NCBI GenBank assembly: GCA_050299335.1 | Contig: JBNKVT010000053.1 | Span: 1 to 64,000 of the forward strand | From: JBNKVT01 sp050299335 | GTDB taxonomy: Bacteria; Pseudomonadota; Alphaproteobacteria; Rhodobacterales; Rhodobacteraceae | Reading direction: 5' to 3' | DNA length: 64,000 nt | Part shown: in pieces, positions 27,019 through 34,713 of the stretch | Numbering within the stretch: position 1 is the first letter of the stretch | How the letters are laid out: each line of letters opens with the position of its first letter | Notes under the pieces: model-generated | The model's input: the letters and a program-made list of their open reading frames with translations, nothing else | Database searches by the model: none | What the model was told of the DNA's origin: nothing | Position numbers and translations under genes: made by a program

Positions 27019-27971
27019 CCGCCCGCCTCCCCGTTCAGGAACGCATCAAGGCTCATCCCCCGCGACGGCGCCGGGGCCTTCGGGGCCGGAGCCGGGGTCT
27101 GCGGCGGCATCGCGACATCCACCGACCCGATCACGATCTCCACCGAAGGCGGCTCGGCGGCCTTGCGGCTGGTGCGCGAAGCCCCGTCGCGCATGTGCGA
27201 ACCTCCTGCCTGCCGCACCGGACGCGCGGCCAGAAGCGGCGCGGGCGGCTCGGGCGCAGGTTGAGGTCTAGAAGGAGAGGCGTCCTGCTGCGGTGCCGGA
27301 CGGGCAGGCTCGGGCGTTTCGGGCATGACAGGCGCCGGCTCCCGCGAACCCGGAGCGGCTTGTTGTTCATTGCCGAACGGCGCCGTCCGGTCGGCTTTCG
27401 GGGCAACGCGGGTCACGGCCGGAGTAACAGCGGATACCGGCGAGACCGCACCGGGTTTGGCTTCCTGCCCGTCCCGCCCCGATTTCCCTTCCGCGCTCCA
27501 GGACGCCGGTGTTTCGGACCTGCCAGGAACCGACGCGACGTCGCTGTCTTCAACGACCACTTCAATTCCCATTTCCGCAATCTCCGAGGCTTCGGCCCCC
27601 CGTGCCGCCCTGTGCATATCCGGCACCGCCGGAACCACCGGAGCAACCGGGCCAGGCGCGTGAGGCACCGTGGGAACTGTGGTCGATGGCGCAGCGTGGA
27701 TCGCTTCGGTGACCGGTTGCGCACCCTTCTGCATCGCCCGAGGCACCGGTGAGACAGTCTGAAGGGGCAAAGGTTGGGCCAGAACGGGTGTCGCTGGTAC
27801 ACTTACCGGACGGCCCGGAGCTTCATTTCGAACCGGCATCACCTCGACCTCCCCCCCAGCCTCGATCCCGCCGGGCTGGTTCAGCCCCTCGAAGGGCGCT
27901 GGACGGCGGGGGGTGAGGGTCGGCAGCGTGCCACGACCCCTTGCGGCGAGATTGTTCAGAAACCCGCTCAT
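27015..27971 (-). CDS. Pro/Ala-rich, probably disordered eCIS-operon protein
   Basis: This 318-aa product is low in hydrophobic residues and rich in Pro, Ala, Glu and Arg throughout, with no recognisable domain. It begins MSGFLNNLAARGRGTLPTL and ends with a short more conserved-looking segment (PSRGMSLDAFLNGE). Two charged stretches (AEASEIAEMGIEVVVEDSD near 125 and KAAEPPSVEIVIGSVDVAMP near 265) could be docking motifs. Both ends are ATGA overlaps with structural genes, which argues that it is made with the particle. A linker, chaperone-like or scaffolding role is guessed from context. Confidence 0.7.
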   Translation of the reverse strand: MSGFLNNLAARGRGTLPTLTPRRPAPFEGLNQPGGIEAGGEVEVMPVRNEAPGRPVSVPATPVLAQPLPLQTVSPVPRAMQKGAQPVTEAIHAAPSTTVPTVPHAPGPVAPVVPAVPDMHRAARGAEASEIAEMGIEVVVEDSDVASVPGRSETPASWSAEGKSGRDGQEAKPGAVSPVSAVTPAVTRVAPKADRTAPFGNEQQAAPGSREPAPVMPETPEPARPAPQQDASPSRPQPAPEPPAPLLAARPVRQAGGSHMRDGASRTSRKAAEPPSVEIVIGSVDVAMPPQTPAPAPKAPAPSRGMSLDAFLNGEAGG

Positions 27972-28690
27972 GCCATGGCCTCGGCGACGTAGAAGGCGCG
28001 GCGGGCCTCGGGGAGAGCGAGTATCTCGGCCTCGGACCAGTGGAACTCGCGGGCCAGCGTCACGATGTCGTCGAGCAGCGCATCGGCCTTCTGGCGCAAC
28101 TCGCGGGCGATAAAGCCGACCGGGTCAAAGGGGATCGACTGCGCCGCGCCGCATTCGGGGCATTGGGTGCCGATCCAGATATCCGCCACCGGATCAAGGG
28201 CTTCGAGCGCTGCACCCAAGGCATCGGCATCCGGATCACCCGCCTCCGCCCCAAGCACAAGCTTCGCCAGCGCCCCGGCAGCTTCGCCCGCATCGGCAAT
28301 CCGCTCGATGGCCAGAAGATCGGCAAGGGTGACCGGGCGCAATTCCACCGCCTCCCCGCCGATATCCACCTCGCGGAACCCGGCCTCGGGTGGGACCGCA
28401 CCCACCCCCAGCCCCAGATCGCCCGGATCGAGCGTCAGTTCATAGATCGCCCCGCAGGCCTCGCATTCCGGCTCGGCCCTCAGCGCCCCGCCGATCAGAC
28501 GGGCCCTCAGCGCCATCAGATGCAGATCGCGCGCGCCCACCGGCAATTCAGTAATCCCCGACGCTTCGGCCCCGGGATAACCGGCCCGTAAAGCCTCCAG
28601 CGACCAGCGCCCCGGCGAGAGGCGGGTGGCCGCCTCCGACAGGGCCAGAACCTGGCCGGGGTCAAACCGGATGGGCGTGCCCAGTTGCAT
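27968..28690 (-). CDS. eCIS assembly protein with two CxxC zinc-ribbon motifs
   Basis: The 240-aa protein has two Cys pairs, CEAC (76-79) and CPEC (177-180), that could together bind one zinc. The segment VELRPVTLADLLAIERI (about 116-131) and the C-terminal FHWSEAEILALPEARRAFYVAE are of the type found in phage T4-baseplate/tail-assembly-chaperone-like proteins and in the small DUF6760-like proteins encoded just after eCIS tube genes. It lies 12 bp downstream of the tube gene and overlaps the Pro-rich gene by ATGA. An assembly-chaperone role for the tube or baseplate is inferred. Confidence 0.72.
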   Translation of the reverse strand: MQLGTPIRFDPGQVLALSEAATRLSPGRWSLEALRAGYPGAEASGITELPVGARDLHLMALRARLIGGALRAEPECEACGAIYELTLDPGDLGLGVGAVPPEAGFREVDIGGEAVELRPVTLADLLAIERIADAGEAAGALAKLVLGAEAGDPDADALGAALEALDPVADIWIGTQCPECGAAQSIPFDPVGFIARELRQKADALLDDIVTLAREFHWSEAEILALPEARRAFYVAEAMA

Positions 28691-28702
28691 GGCTCATCCG
28701 CC

Positions 28703-29230
28703 TCAGGCCGGAACCTCGAAGCTCGGCTCGGAGGGCTCGGCGGTATCCTCATCCCGCTCCCAGCCCTCGATTTCGAGCTTCAGGGTCTGGATGGCGATGG
28801 CACTGGCCGAGGCGTCCAGATCGGGAAAGGCGGTGAACTCCGACGGCCAGCAACGGAAGAGCTTGTAGGCAAGTGCGAGCTGCCCCGCCTCGTTGTAGAT
28901 CTCCAGCACCAGGTCCTTGCGGAAGTCCTTCAGCGAAACCTCCGCCCCAAGACCGGCACCGAAATTCCACACCTTGTTAGCCCATTGCTCGAACTGCTTG
29001 GAATGGGTGACGCCGCGTTCCAGCGTGATCGCCTCGAATTCGGTCTGGCCAGGCGACTTGCGGCTGGAGGACGGATCGCCCCCCTCCCGGTGCTTGACGA
29101 CCTCGGTGGTCCGCTTCAGCCCCGAACACTTCGACACCCCGGCGATATAGTCGCCATCGGGCAGTTTCAGCCGGAATTTGTAGGTCTTGTAAGGATCGAA
29201 CCGGTCGGCATTGGTGGTGAACTGTGGCAT
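28703..29230 (-). CDS. Inner tube protein (gp19/Hcp-like, Afp1-like)
   Basis: The 175-aa protein is a phage T4 gp19-type tail tube subunit. Seen: DRFDPYKTYKFRLKLPDGDYIAGVSKCSGLKRTTEVVKHREGGDP at the N-terminus, the typical GITLERGVTHSKQFEQWANKVW-like central motif, and a C-terminal strand pair (AYKLFRCWPSEFTAFPDLDASASAIAIQTLKLEIEGWE) ending the beta-barrel. Stacked hexamers form the needle expelled on sheath contraction. A strong RBS (GGGAGG) precedes the ATG, and the gene follows the sheath gene by 16 bp. Only one bona fide tube gene is present, unlike Afp/PVC with several. Confidence 0.95.
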   Translation of the reverse strand: MPQFTTNADRFDPYKTYKFRLKLPDGDYIAGVSKCSGLKRTTEVVKHREGGDPSSSRKSPGQTEFEAITLERGVTHSKQFEQWANKVWNFGAGLGAEVSLKDFRKDLVLEIYNEAGQLALAYKLFRCWPSEFTAFPDLDASASAIAIQTLKLEIEGWERDEDTAEPSEPSFEVPA

Positions 29231-29246
29231 GTTGGCCTCCCTCGGC

Positions 29247-30857
29247 TCAGGCTGCGTTGCGGATCTGCTGGATCGAGATCACGACGAACTCGGCCGGCTG
29301 CAGCGGCGCGAAACCGACGACGATATTGACGATGCCGCGATTGATATCGTCCTGGGTCGTGGTTTCGCTGTCGCATTTGACGAAATAGGCCTCGCGCGGG
29401 CTGGTGCCCTGGAAGGCCCCCTGACGGAACAGGCGCTGCATGAACGCGCCCACCGACAGGCGGATCTGGGCCCACAAGGGCTCGTCATTGCCCTCGAAGA
29501 CCACCCATTGGGTGCCCCGGAAGAGGCTTTCCTCGATATTGAGCGCAAGGCGGCGCACCGGCACATATTTATAGTCATGCGACAGCGCGTCCGAGCCCTT
29601 CAGCGTCCGCGACCCCCAGACCACCCGGCCGATATTCGGGAAGGATCTGAGGCAGTTGACAGCGATCGGGTTCAGCAACCCGTTCTCGTTGTCGGTCATC
29701 TTCACCGTCAGCCCCTCGGTCCCGGTCAGCGTGGCGCCAAGCCCAGCGGGGGCCTTGAAGACCCCACGATTGACATCTGTCCGTGCCATGACACCGGCGA
29801 CGGCCCCACAGGGCGGGAAAGTGTCGATCTGACCACCCCGCAACCGGTCCCGCTTCAGGATGCGCGGGAAGTAGAGCGCGGCATTGTCGGCATTGGTCAG
29901 CGACAGCACCTGCTGTGCGGGATCGAGCTGCGCGGCCTTCGCCGTCGCCGCCGCATTGGCGGGATTGGCATCCCAGGCGGCGGGCGGATCGACGATCATC
30001 AGCGCGCGCTCGTCCTTGCAAAGCTTCGCCCCGGCCTCGCGCACCGTCTTCGACAGAGTGCCGCTGCGGGTGTCGGGCGGGATGCAGAGAAGGTTGAAGA
30101 TATCGGCCTTCCGAAGCGCATGGATACCGGTCTTCAGCGCCTCGTCGCCGAGATAGGCGGCGTCATCCAAGGGCTGGCCGTCATCGCCATCGACGGCGGC
30201 AACCATGATCGGCAGCCCGTCCGCATCGACGGGTGTCTTGGCCGGCTTGCCGTTGACGAAGGTCGGGTTGCCCTGCGCGTTCGGTTTGGCCTCGACAAGG
30301 TTGCTCGACGCCGCCAGCACCCGGTCGAAGCGCCGCTGGCCACCGGTCTCGCGGGCCGAAAGGTTACGGAACACCTCGCGGGCGCCGGTGGCCTCGTCGG
30401 TGATGATGAGATCGAACAGGTCATTGGGATCGAGCCCGTATTGCTCGGCCGCCGATTTGGTGCCCTCGGGATCGGTATCCATCGGGTGCGTCACCGCACC
30501 CTTGATCGAATTGCCCCAGGTGCCGGGCGAATTGGACCGCAGAAGCAGCGAGGCCAGGGTCAGGCTGGCATAGCCGTCCTTGTTGGGGCTGGGCTTGTAG
30601 AGCCGCACGATCAGGCACTGGCCGCCGCCATTGCCGAAGAAATCGTCCACGGCATAGGAGACCGTCGAATCGGTCCAGAGACCGCCGAAGCGGCGGGCAT
30701 ATTCGCCGGGGTTGAAACACTCGGTCGGCGCGTTGACCGGGCCTTTCTTGGCCCGGCCGACAAAGGCCGCGATCGAGGTGGGAACACCGGCGATGGTGCG
30801 GACGCCGGAATCGATTTCCTGCACGTAGACGCCGGGATAGGTGGGTTGAATGGCCAT
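29247..30857 (-). CDS. Contractile tail sheath protein
   Basis: The 536-aa protein starts MAIQPTYPGVYVQEIDSGVRTIAGVPTSIAAFVGRAKKGP, the canonical sheath N-terminus, and ends with the sheath C-terminal domain (AYFVKCDSETTTQDDINRGIVNIVVGFAPLQPAEFVVISIQQ). The middle insertion (about 130-330) is large, as in eCIS sheaths. It polymerises around the tube and contracts to drive injection. GAGGAG lies 6-11 bp before the ATG. There is a single sheath gene here, whereas Afp and PVC carry three paralogues, so this system would have a homogeneous sheath. Confidence 0.96.
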   Translation of the reverse strand: MAIQPTYPGVYVQEIDSGVRTIAGVPTSIAAFVGRAKKGPVNAPTECFNPGEYARRFGGLWTDSTVSYAVDDFFGNGGGQCLIVRLYKPSPNKDGYASLTLASLLLRSNSPGTWGNSIKGAVTHPMDTDPEGTKSAAEQYGLDPNDLFDLIITDEATGAREVFRNLSARETGGQRRFDRVLAASSNLVEAKPNAQGNPTFVNGKPAKTPVDADGLPIMVAAVDGDDGQPLDDAAYLGDEALKTGIHALRKADIFNLLCIPPDTRSGTLSKTVREAGAKLCKDERALMIVDPPAAWDANPANAAATAKAAQLDPAQQVLSLTNADNAALYFPRILKRDRLRGGQIDTFPPCGAVAGVMARTDVNRGVFKAPAGLGATLTGTEGLTVKMTDNENGLLNPIAVNCLRSFPNIGRVVWGSRTLKGSDALSHDYKYVPVRRLALNIEESLFRGTQWVVFEGNDEPLWAQIRLSVGAFMQRLFRQGAFQGTSPREAYFVKCDSETTTQDDINRGIVNIVVGFAPLQPAEFVVISIQQIRNAA

Positions 30858-30918
30858 GGATCGCTCCTCGTGAGATGGCTCGGGAACGCGCGGGGCCTGG
30901 GCGGTCCCGCGCGTGAAA

Positions 30919-31290
30919 TCAAAGGGTCAGGCCGACAAGGACCGACAGTTTCGCGGTCTTGTCCGCGGTGTCGTTCTTGACCGTCAGCGTGGTCAGGTCC
31001 GAGGCGAAGAGCTTTACCGCCTCGCCAAACAGCAGGATCGGGCCGGTCAGCGGCGTGGCATTGGCGCCGGTTGCCTTGACGGTGATCGTGCCATCGATGA
31101 TGTCCGAAGAGATCGCCAGGAACGCCACCTTGTCGACATCGTCCACCTGCAGCGCCAGGGGCCGTTCGGCCTGCGCGTCGAGATCGACACTGACCGAGAC
31201 CGTCGCCTCGCCGGTCGTGGATCCCGCCGTATTGATCCCGGCGCCGGTCGCGCCTCCGGCCGTCAGCGACCAGGAAATGGTTTCCGCCAT
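30919..31290 (-). CDS. First gene of the eCIS operon, small beta-rich protein
   Basis: A 123-aa product (MAETISWSLTAGGATGAGINTAGSTTGE...) with alternating strands, many Thr/Val/Ala residues, no cysteine and no signal peptide. The ATG at 31290 follows GGGGGA; a start 12 codons upstream is less likely. It lies 61 bp before the sheath start, the widest gap in the operon, so it may be translated independently and at higher level. I recognise no family. A beta-sandwich that decorates or caps the particle is a guess. Confidence 0.7.
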   Translation of the reverse strand: MAETISWSLTAGGATGAGINTAGSTTGEATVSVSVDLDAQAERPLALQVDDVDKVAFLAISSDIIDGTITVKATGANATPLTGPILLFGEAVKLFASDLTTLTVKNDTADKTAKLSVLVGLTL

Positions 31291-31343
31291 GAATTGTCCC
31301 CCGTTGCTTCGGGATCGGGAAGGCAATGCTTCTCCGCTCCCGG

Positions 31344-31349
31344 AATATA
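31344..31349 (-). promoter_or_regulatory. Possible -10 element of the eCIS operon
   Basis: TATATT on the minus strand about 55 bp before the first operon gene resembles a sigma-70 -10 box. No good -35 hexamer is found at 17 bp; the region where it would lie is occupied by the 19-bp inverted repeat at 31361-31379. This is a weak call. Confidence 0.25.
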
Positions 31350-31360
31350 CTTCCAGATTG

Positions 31361-31379
31361 GTGATTAATATTTAATCAC
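31361..31379. promoter_or_regulatory. 19-bp perfect inverted repeat upstream of the eCIS operon
   Basis: GTGATTAA-TAT-TTAATCAC forms two perfect 8-bp arms in the only AT-rich stretch between the eCIS operon and the upstream molybdenum-cofactor gene, about 70 bp before the first start codon. Its size and symmetry fit a dimeric regulator site. No regulator gene lies next to it, so its owner is unknown. Confidence 0.45.
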
Positions 31380-31609
31380 GACTAACCTTTGGCTACTTTT
31401 TACATACTCGTACCAAGTACACGCTGAATATTTTTCTAATCCTATCGTCAGGCATTTCTGTGAGCATTGTCACACCGGCCAAATCTCCTCGCGCAAAGGC
31501 GAGGGGATTGTGGGAAAAGTCTCATGTCGGAAAGAGTTGTCCTTCGCCTCCTGGCATCCCAGGTCGTCCTTGATTCCATGGCGCAGTGTCATGTTCGGAT
31601 AGCCCGTAG

Positions 31610-31629
31610 GGTGCGTGATTTCACGCACC
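31610..31629. repeat. REP-like palindrome, copy 1
   Basis: GGTGCGTG-ATTT-CACGCACC preceded by CCGTAG. It is the same core as at 31690, 31757 and 48579, with different loops. It lies in the gap upstream of the eCIS operon. Confidence 0.75.
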
Positions 31630-31649
31630 TTGCCGGAAGAAATGCAGCT

Positions 31650-31677
31650 AGACCAAAATCGTTTCAGACTGAATCAG
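31650..31677 (+). repeat. Truncated copy of the 112-bp double-hairpin repeat
   Basis: Twenty-eight bases match the start of the repeat at 140-251 and of the inverted copy at 42419-42530, including the preceding CT that gives CTAGACC. After GAATCAG the match stops and a REP-like palindrome follows a few bases later, so the element is truncated here. Confidence 0.8.
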
Positions 31678-31689
31678 GATACCCCGTAG

Positions 31690-31709
31690 GGTGCGTGCTC
31701 GCACGCACC
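31690..31709. repeat. REP-like palindrome, copy 2
   Basis: GGTGCGTGC-TC-GCACGCACC, a perfect palindrome preceded by CCGTAG, directly downstream of the truncated 112-bp repeat. Same orientation as copy 1. Confidence 0.75.
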
Positions 31710-31756
31710 ATCCGCCATCGAAACACGCGGCGTCCTCACCACCTCTCTTCCGGCAA

Positions 31757-31776
31757 GGTGCGTGCAAGCACGCACC
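31757..31776. repeat. REP-like palindrome, copy 3 (inverted)
   Basis: GGTGCGTGC-AA-GCACGCACC followed by CTACGG, so opposite in orientation to copies 1 and 2. Copies 2 and 3 could pair as a larger stem. Confidence 0.75.
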
Positions 31777-31870
31777 CTACGGACCGAGCGCCCCTTCCCC
31801 AAGCGCAGGGGTCCTGCCCGAACCCGGTCGCCGTGGGTGCCGATAAACCGAGCCTCACCGCGGCTCGTAG

Positions 31871-31891
31871 GATGGGTGCTCTGCACCCATC
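31871..31891. repeat. Related palindrome (GATGGGTGC type)
   Basis: GATGGGTGC-TCT-GCACCCATC preceded by CGTAG. The CGTAG flank and the GGGTGC core make it a relative of the three palindromes just before it. The rest of the 31291-31978 gap holds no open frame that looks like a gene; 31892-31978 shows nothing further. Confidence 0.6.
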
Positions 31892-31978
31892 ACCCCCTGG
31901 AATTAACCCCTCAGAAACTATTTTATTCAATGATTTCTGTATACTAACCTTTCGTTTCACGGTGAAACGCCCGCCCAA

Positions 31979-33601
31979 TCACCCCTTCTCCCCCGCCTCA
32001 TATTCCGCCCAGGCCTCCGGCGTATCGAGATCGACCACCGCCCCCTCGCCCCCGGTTCCAACGTCGAAGACAAACTCCGGCGCCGCCGCCAGCACCGCCC
32101 GCGCGCCCTGGTCCCCGGTCAGCGCCGCAAGGCTCTCGAAGAACCGCCGCCCGAACAGAACCGGATGGCCCCGCCTGCCGCCCGCCGTCACCGCCCGGCA
32201 GATCTCGCGGCCCTTCGCGGGATCGAACCCCGCCACCAGTGCGGCGATGTCCGCCCCCGAAACCTCCGGCATGTCCGCCAGCGCCACGACAACCGCATCG
32301 GCCTCGGCCCCTAGAACCGCCATCCCGGCCCTGAGCGAGGCCGCCATGCCCTCGGCGGCATCGGCTGTCTCGACGATATTCACCGCCAGGCCCTCCAGCG
32401 CCGCCCGCCGTGCCGCATGCCCGTCAGGGATCACCACATGCACCGCCTCGAGCCCCGCCTCCAGCGCCGCCTGCACCGAGCGCCGCAACAGCGCCTCGCC
32501 CTTCACAGGCTTCAAGAGCTTGTCCTCGCCCCGCATCCGCGACGAGGCCCCCGCTGCCAGCAGCAAAAGCTCGACCCTCGGCTCAGGACTGGCCTTCACC
32601 TCACGTGCCCTTGGCTGCGGGCGGGACGGGATTTCCTTCAACAGCCCGCCGACGCCCATCGCCGCGATATCCGCGCCGGTCACCTCCAGCCCCGCCACCA
32701 GCCGCTCCAGCACCCAATCGGCCCCGTTCAGCGCCGGAGACCGCGCGCATCCCGGCAGGCCCACAACCGGCGTCTCGCCGAGCCGCCCCAGAAACAGCAG
32801 GTTCCCCGGATCGACCGGCATCCCGAACCGCTCCAACGCGCCGCCCGCCGCCACCAGTCCCGCCGGGCAGACATCGCGGCGGTCCGAGGTCGCCGAGGCG
32901 CCGAGGATCAGCACCAGATCGGCTTTCGCGCGGCCCAGCGCCTCGCGCACCGCCTCCGTCTCATGCGCCACCGTCTCGACCGAGACCAGTTCCACCCCCA
33001 GCGCCGCCAGCCGCTGCCGGACCACGTCTTCCCCCTTGGCGATGACGCTGGCCTTCAGCGCCGGGGTCCGGGTCAGGACCAGCGCGGCCTTCTGCAATCG
33101 AAACGGATGCACCCGGAACACCGGTCCCGTCAGCGCCGAGATCGCTGCCTCCAGCCGCTCACCGGCCACCGCATAGGGAATGATCTTCACCGTCGCCAGC
33201 ATCGCCCCCGGAGCCACCCGCGTCCTGTCGCGCAGCGTCGCCAGCGTGATATCGGGATCGACATTGTTCACCGCCGCTACCGCCGCGGCATCGACGCTCA
33301 GTACCCCGGCCGCCTCTGCCACCAGATTGACCCGTCCCGTAAACGCCGCCTCGATCCGCAGCCCCAGCGCCCCCGGATCAGGCACCAGCGCCGCCGCCAG
33401 CCGAGCCGCCGCCTCGTTTTCGGCCACATCGCCCGTCTCAGGCAAAGCCGCGACAACCTGCTCCACGCCTGCTGCCCGCAACCGGTCCAGCACGGCAGCA
33501 TCCAGCAAAACCCCCTTGCGCAGCCGCAGGTCCCCCGATTTCAGCGAATGCGCCAGCACCGCCCCCTCGGCCTCGTCCAGCTGAATGGAGCCGAAACGCA
33601 C
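31979..33601 (-). CDS. MoeA-like/MocA fusion: molybdenum cofactor cytidylyltransferase
   Basis: The 540-aa protein joins two modules. Residues about 1-330 resemble the molybdopterin-binding MoeA-like/MogA fold (HPFRLQKAALVLTRTP, LILGASATSDRRDVCPAGL, GLPGCARSPALNGADWVLERL). Residues about 345-540 are a MobA-like NTP transferase: LLLAAGASSRMRGEDKLL, VALADMPEVSGADI, GHPVLFGRRFFESLAALTGDQGARAVL, as in MocA, which makes molybdopterin cytosine dinucleotide for XDH/CODH-type enzymes. The start is GTG at 33601, 3 bp after the XdhC stop, so the two are one operon. No gene for the molybdo-enzyme itself is in the window. Confidence 0.87.
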   Translation of the reverse strand: MRFGSIQLDEAEGAVLAHSLKSGDLRLRKGVLLDAAVLDRLRAAGVEQVVAALPETGDVAENEAAARLAAALVPDPGALGLRIEAAFTGRVNLVAEAAGVLSVDAAAVAAVNNVDPDITLATLRDRTRVAPGAMLATVKIIPYAVAGERLEAAISALTGPVFRVHPFRLQKAALVLTRTPALKASVIAKGEDVVRQRLAALGVELVSVETVAHETEAVREALGRAKADLVLILGASATSDRRDVCPAGLVAAGGALERFGMPVDPGNLLFLGRLGETPVVGLPGCARSPALNGADWVLERLVAGLEVTGADIAAMGVGGLLKEIPSRPQPRAREVKASPEPRVELLLLAAGASSRMRGEDKLLKPVKGEALLRRSVQAALEAGLEAVHVVIPDGHAARRAALEGLAVNIVETADAAEGMAASLRAGMAVLGAEADAVVVALADMPEVSGADIAALVAGFDPAKGREICRAVTAGGRRGHPVLFGRRFFESLAALTGDQGARAVLAAAPEFVFDVGTGGEGAVVDLDTPEAWAEYEAGEKG

Positions 33602-33604
33602 CGC

Positions 33605-34606
33605 TCAGGGCCGCGTTTCCGGCCGACGCAGCCGCTGGGTGATCTGGGCCATGATCGACACCGCGATCTCGGCCGGAGATTTCGCCCCGATATCCGCCCC
33701 AACGGGCGCATGTATCCGCGCGATCTCGGCTTGCGAAAACCCCGCCTCGCCCAGCCGCGCCACCCGCTTGGCATGGGTCCGGGTCGAGCCAAGGCAGCCG
33801 AGATAGAAGACATCGGACCGCAGCGCCTCCATGATCGCCGGATCGTCAAGTTTCGGGTCATGGGTCAGCGTCACCACGGCGGTCCGCGCATCCAGCCCAT
33901 GGGCTTTCAGCGCCGCGTCGGGCCAGTCATGGAGGATCGTCTCGCCGGGAAACCGCGCCTCGGACCCAAAAGCCTCGCGCGGATCGACCAGCACCGGGTC
34001 ATAGCCCGCCAGCCGCGCCATCTGCATCAGGGGCTGGGCGATATGGACAGCACCGACCACCACCATCCGCAGCGGCGGATTGTGGATGCCGACGAACCAG
34101 TCGCCTTCGAAGCCTGACTTGTCGGAATGATACCGCGCCTCGATCTCTGCCTCCAGCGGATCGCCGGGCCCGGTCACCAACCGCCGCTCCCAGGTCGAGG
34201 GATTGACCAGATAGGCCGCCCTCTCGCGCCCCGCCCGCCGCTCAACCAGTGCCTCGATCAGCGCCACTTCCGGCCCCTTGCCGACGCCCAATGGCTCGAC
34301 CAGCACCCGTATCGTGCCGCCACAGGCCAGCCCGACGGCGAAGGCCTCGTCATCGCTGACCCCATAGGTCAGCACCCGGCAGGTGCCATCCTCCAGCGCC
34401 TCCAGCGCCTCGGCCACCACCGCGCCCTCGACACAACCGCCCGACACCGAACCCATCATCTCGGCATCGGAAGAAATCGCCAGTTGCGAGCCGGTGGGCC
34501 GGGGCGCCGAGCCCCAGGTCTCGATCACGGTCGCCAGGGCCGCCCTTTTGCCGTCCCTGATCCAGTCAAGTGCGGTTTCCGGAATCCGGTCGTGTTCCGT
34601 GATCAT
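33605..34606 (-). CDS. XdhC family molybdenum hydroxylase maturation protein
   Basis: The 333-aa protein shows the XdhC pattern: an N-terminal domain with ALATVIETWGSAPRPTGSQLAIS and the signature GSVSGGCVEGAVVAEA (Cys near residue 57), a second Cys in GLACGGTIRVLVEPL, and a C-terminal Rossmann domain (MVVVGAVHIAQPLMQMARLAGYDPVLVDPREAF; YLGCLGSTRTHAKRVARL). XdhC binds Mo-cofactor, promotes its sulfuration and inserts it into xanthine dehydrogenase-like enzymes. GGAGGG precedes the ATG. It is upstream of the MoeA-like/MocA gene. Confidence 0.92.
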   Translation of the reverse strand: MITEHDRIPETALDWIRDGKRAALATVIETWGSAPRPTGSQLAISSDAEMMGSVSGGCVEGAVVAEALEALEDGTCRVLTYGVSDDEAFAVGLACGGTIRVLVEPLGVGKGPEVALIEALVERRAGRERAAYLVNPSTWERRLVTGPGDPLEAEIEARYHSDKSGFEGDWFVGIHNPPLRMVVVGAVHIAQPLMQMARLAGYDPVLVDPREAFGSEARFPGETILHDWPDAALKAHGLDARTAVVTLTHDPKLDDPAIMEALRSDVFYLGCLGSTRTHAKRVARLGEAGFSQAEIARIHAPVGADIGAKSPAEIAVSIMAQITQRLRRPETRP

Positions 34607-34713
34607 GATAGGCCCTCCCTGCTACCAGATATAGTCGCATCTCCGGGCACCTGCCAGCCCCGCCCAGGGACCAGAGCGGGGCGCATCCGCGCACCGGAGG
34701 CAGGTGTCCCGTT

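Noticed and set aside
3171..31290. Prophage or type VI secretion interpretation of the contractile-tail genes
   Set aside because: No capsid, portal, terminase, lysis or integrase genes and no TssJKLM/TssB-C pair; ATPase of Afp15 type and DUF4255 cap indicate an eCIS.
31610..31776. Three evenly looking palindromes first considered as a CRISPR array
   Set aside because: Spacings are unequal (60 and 47 bp), orientation alternates and loops differ; no cas gene is present.
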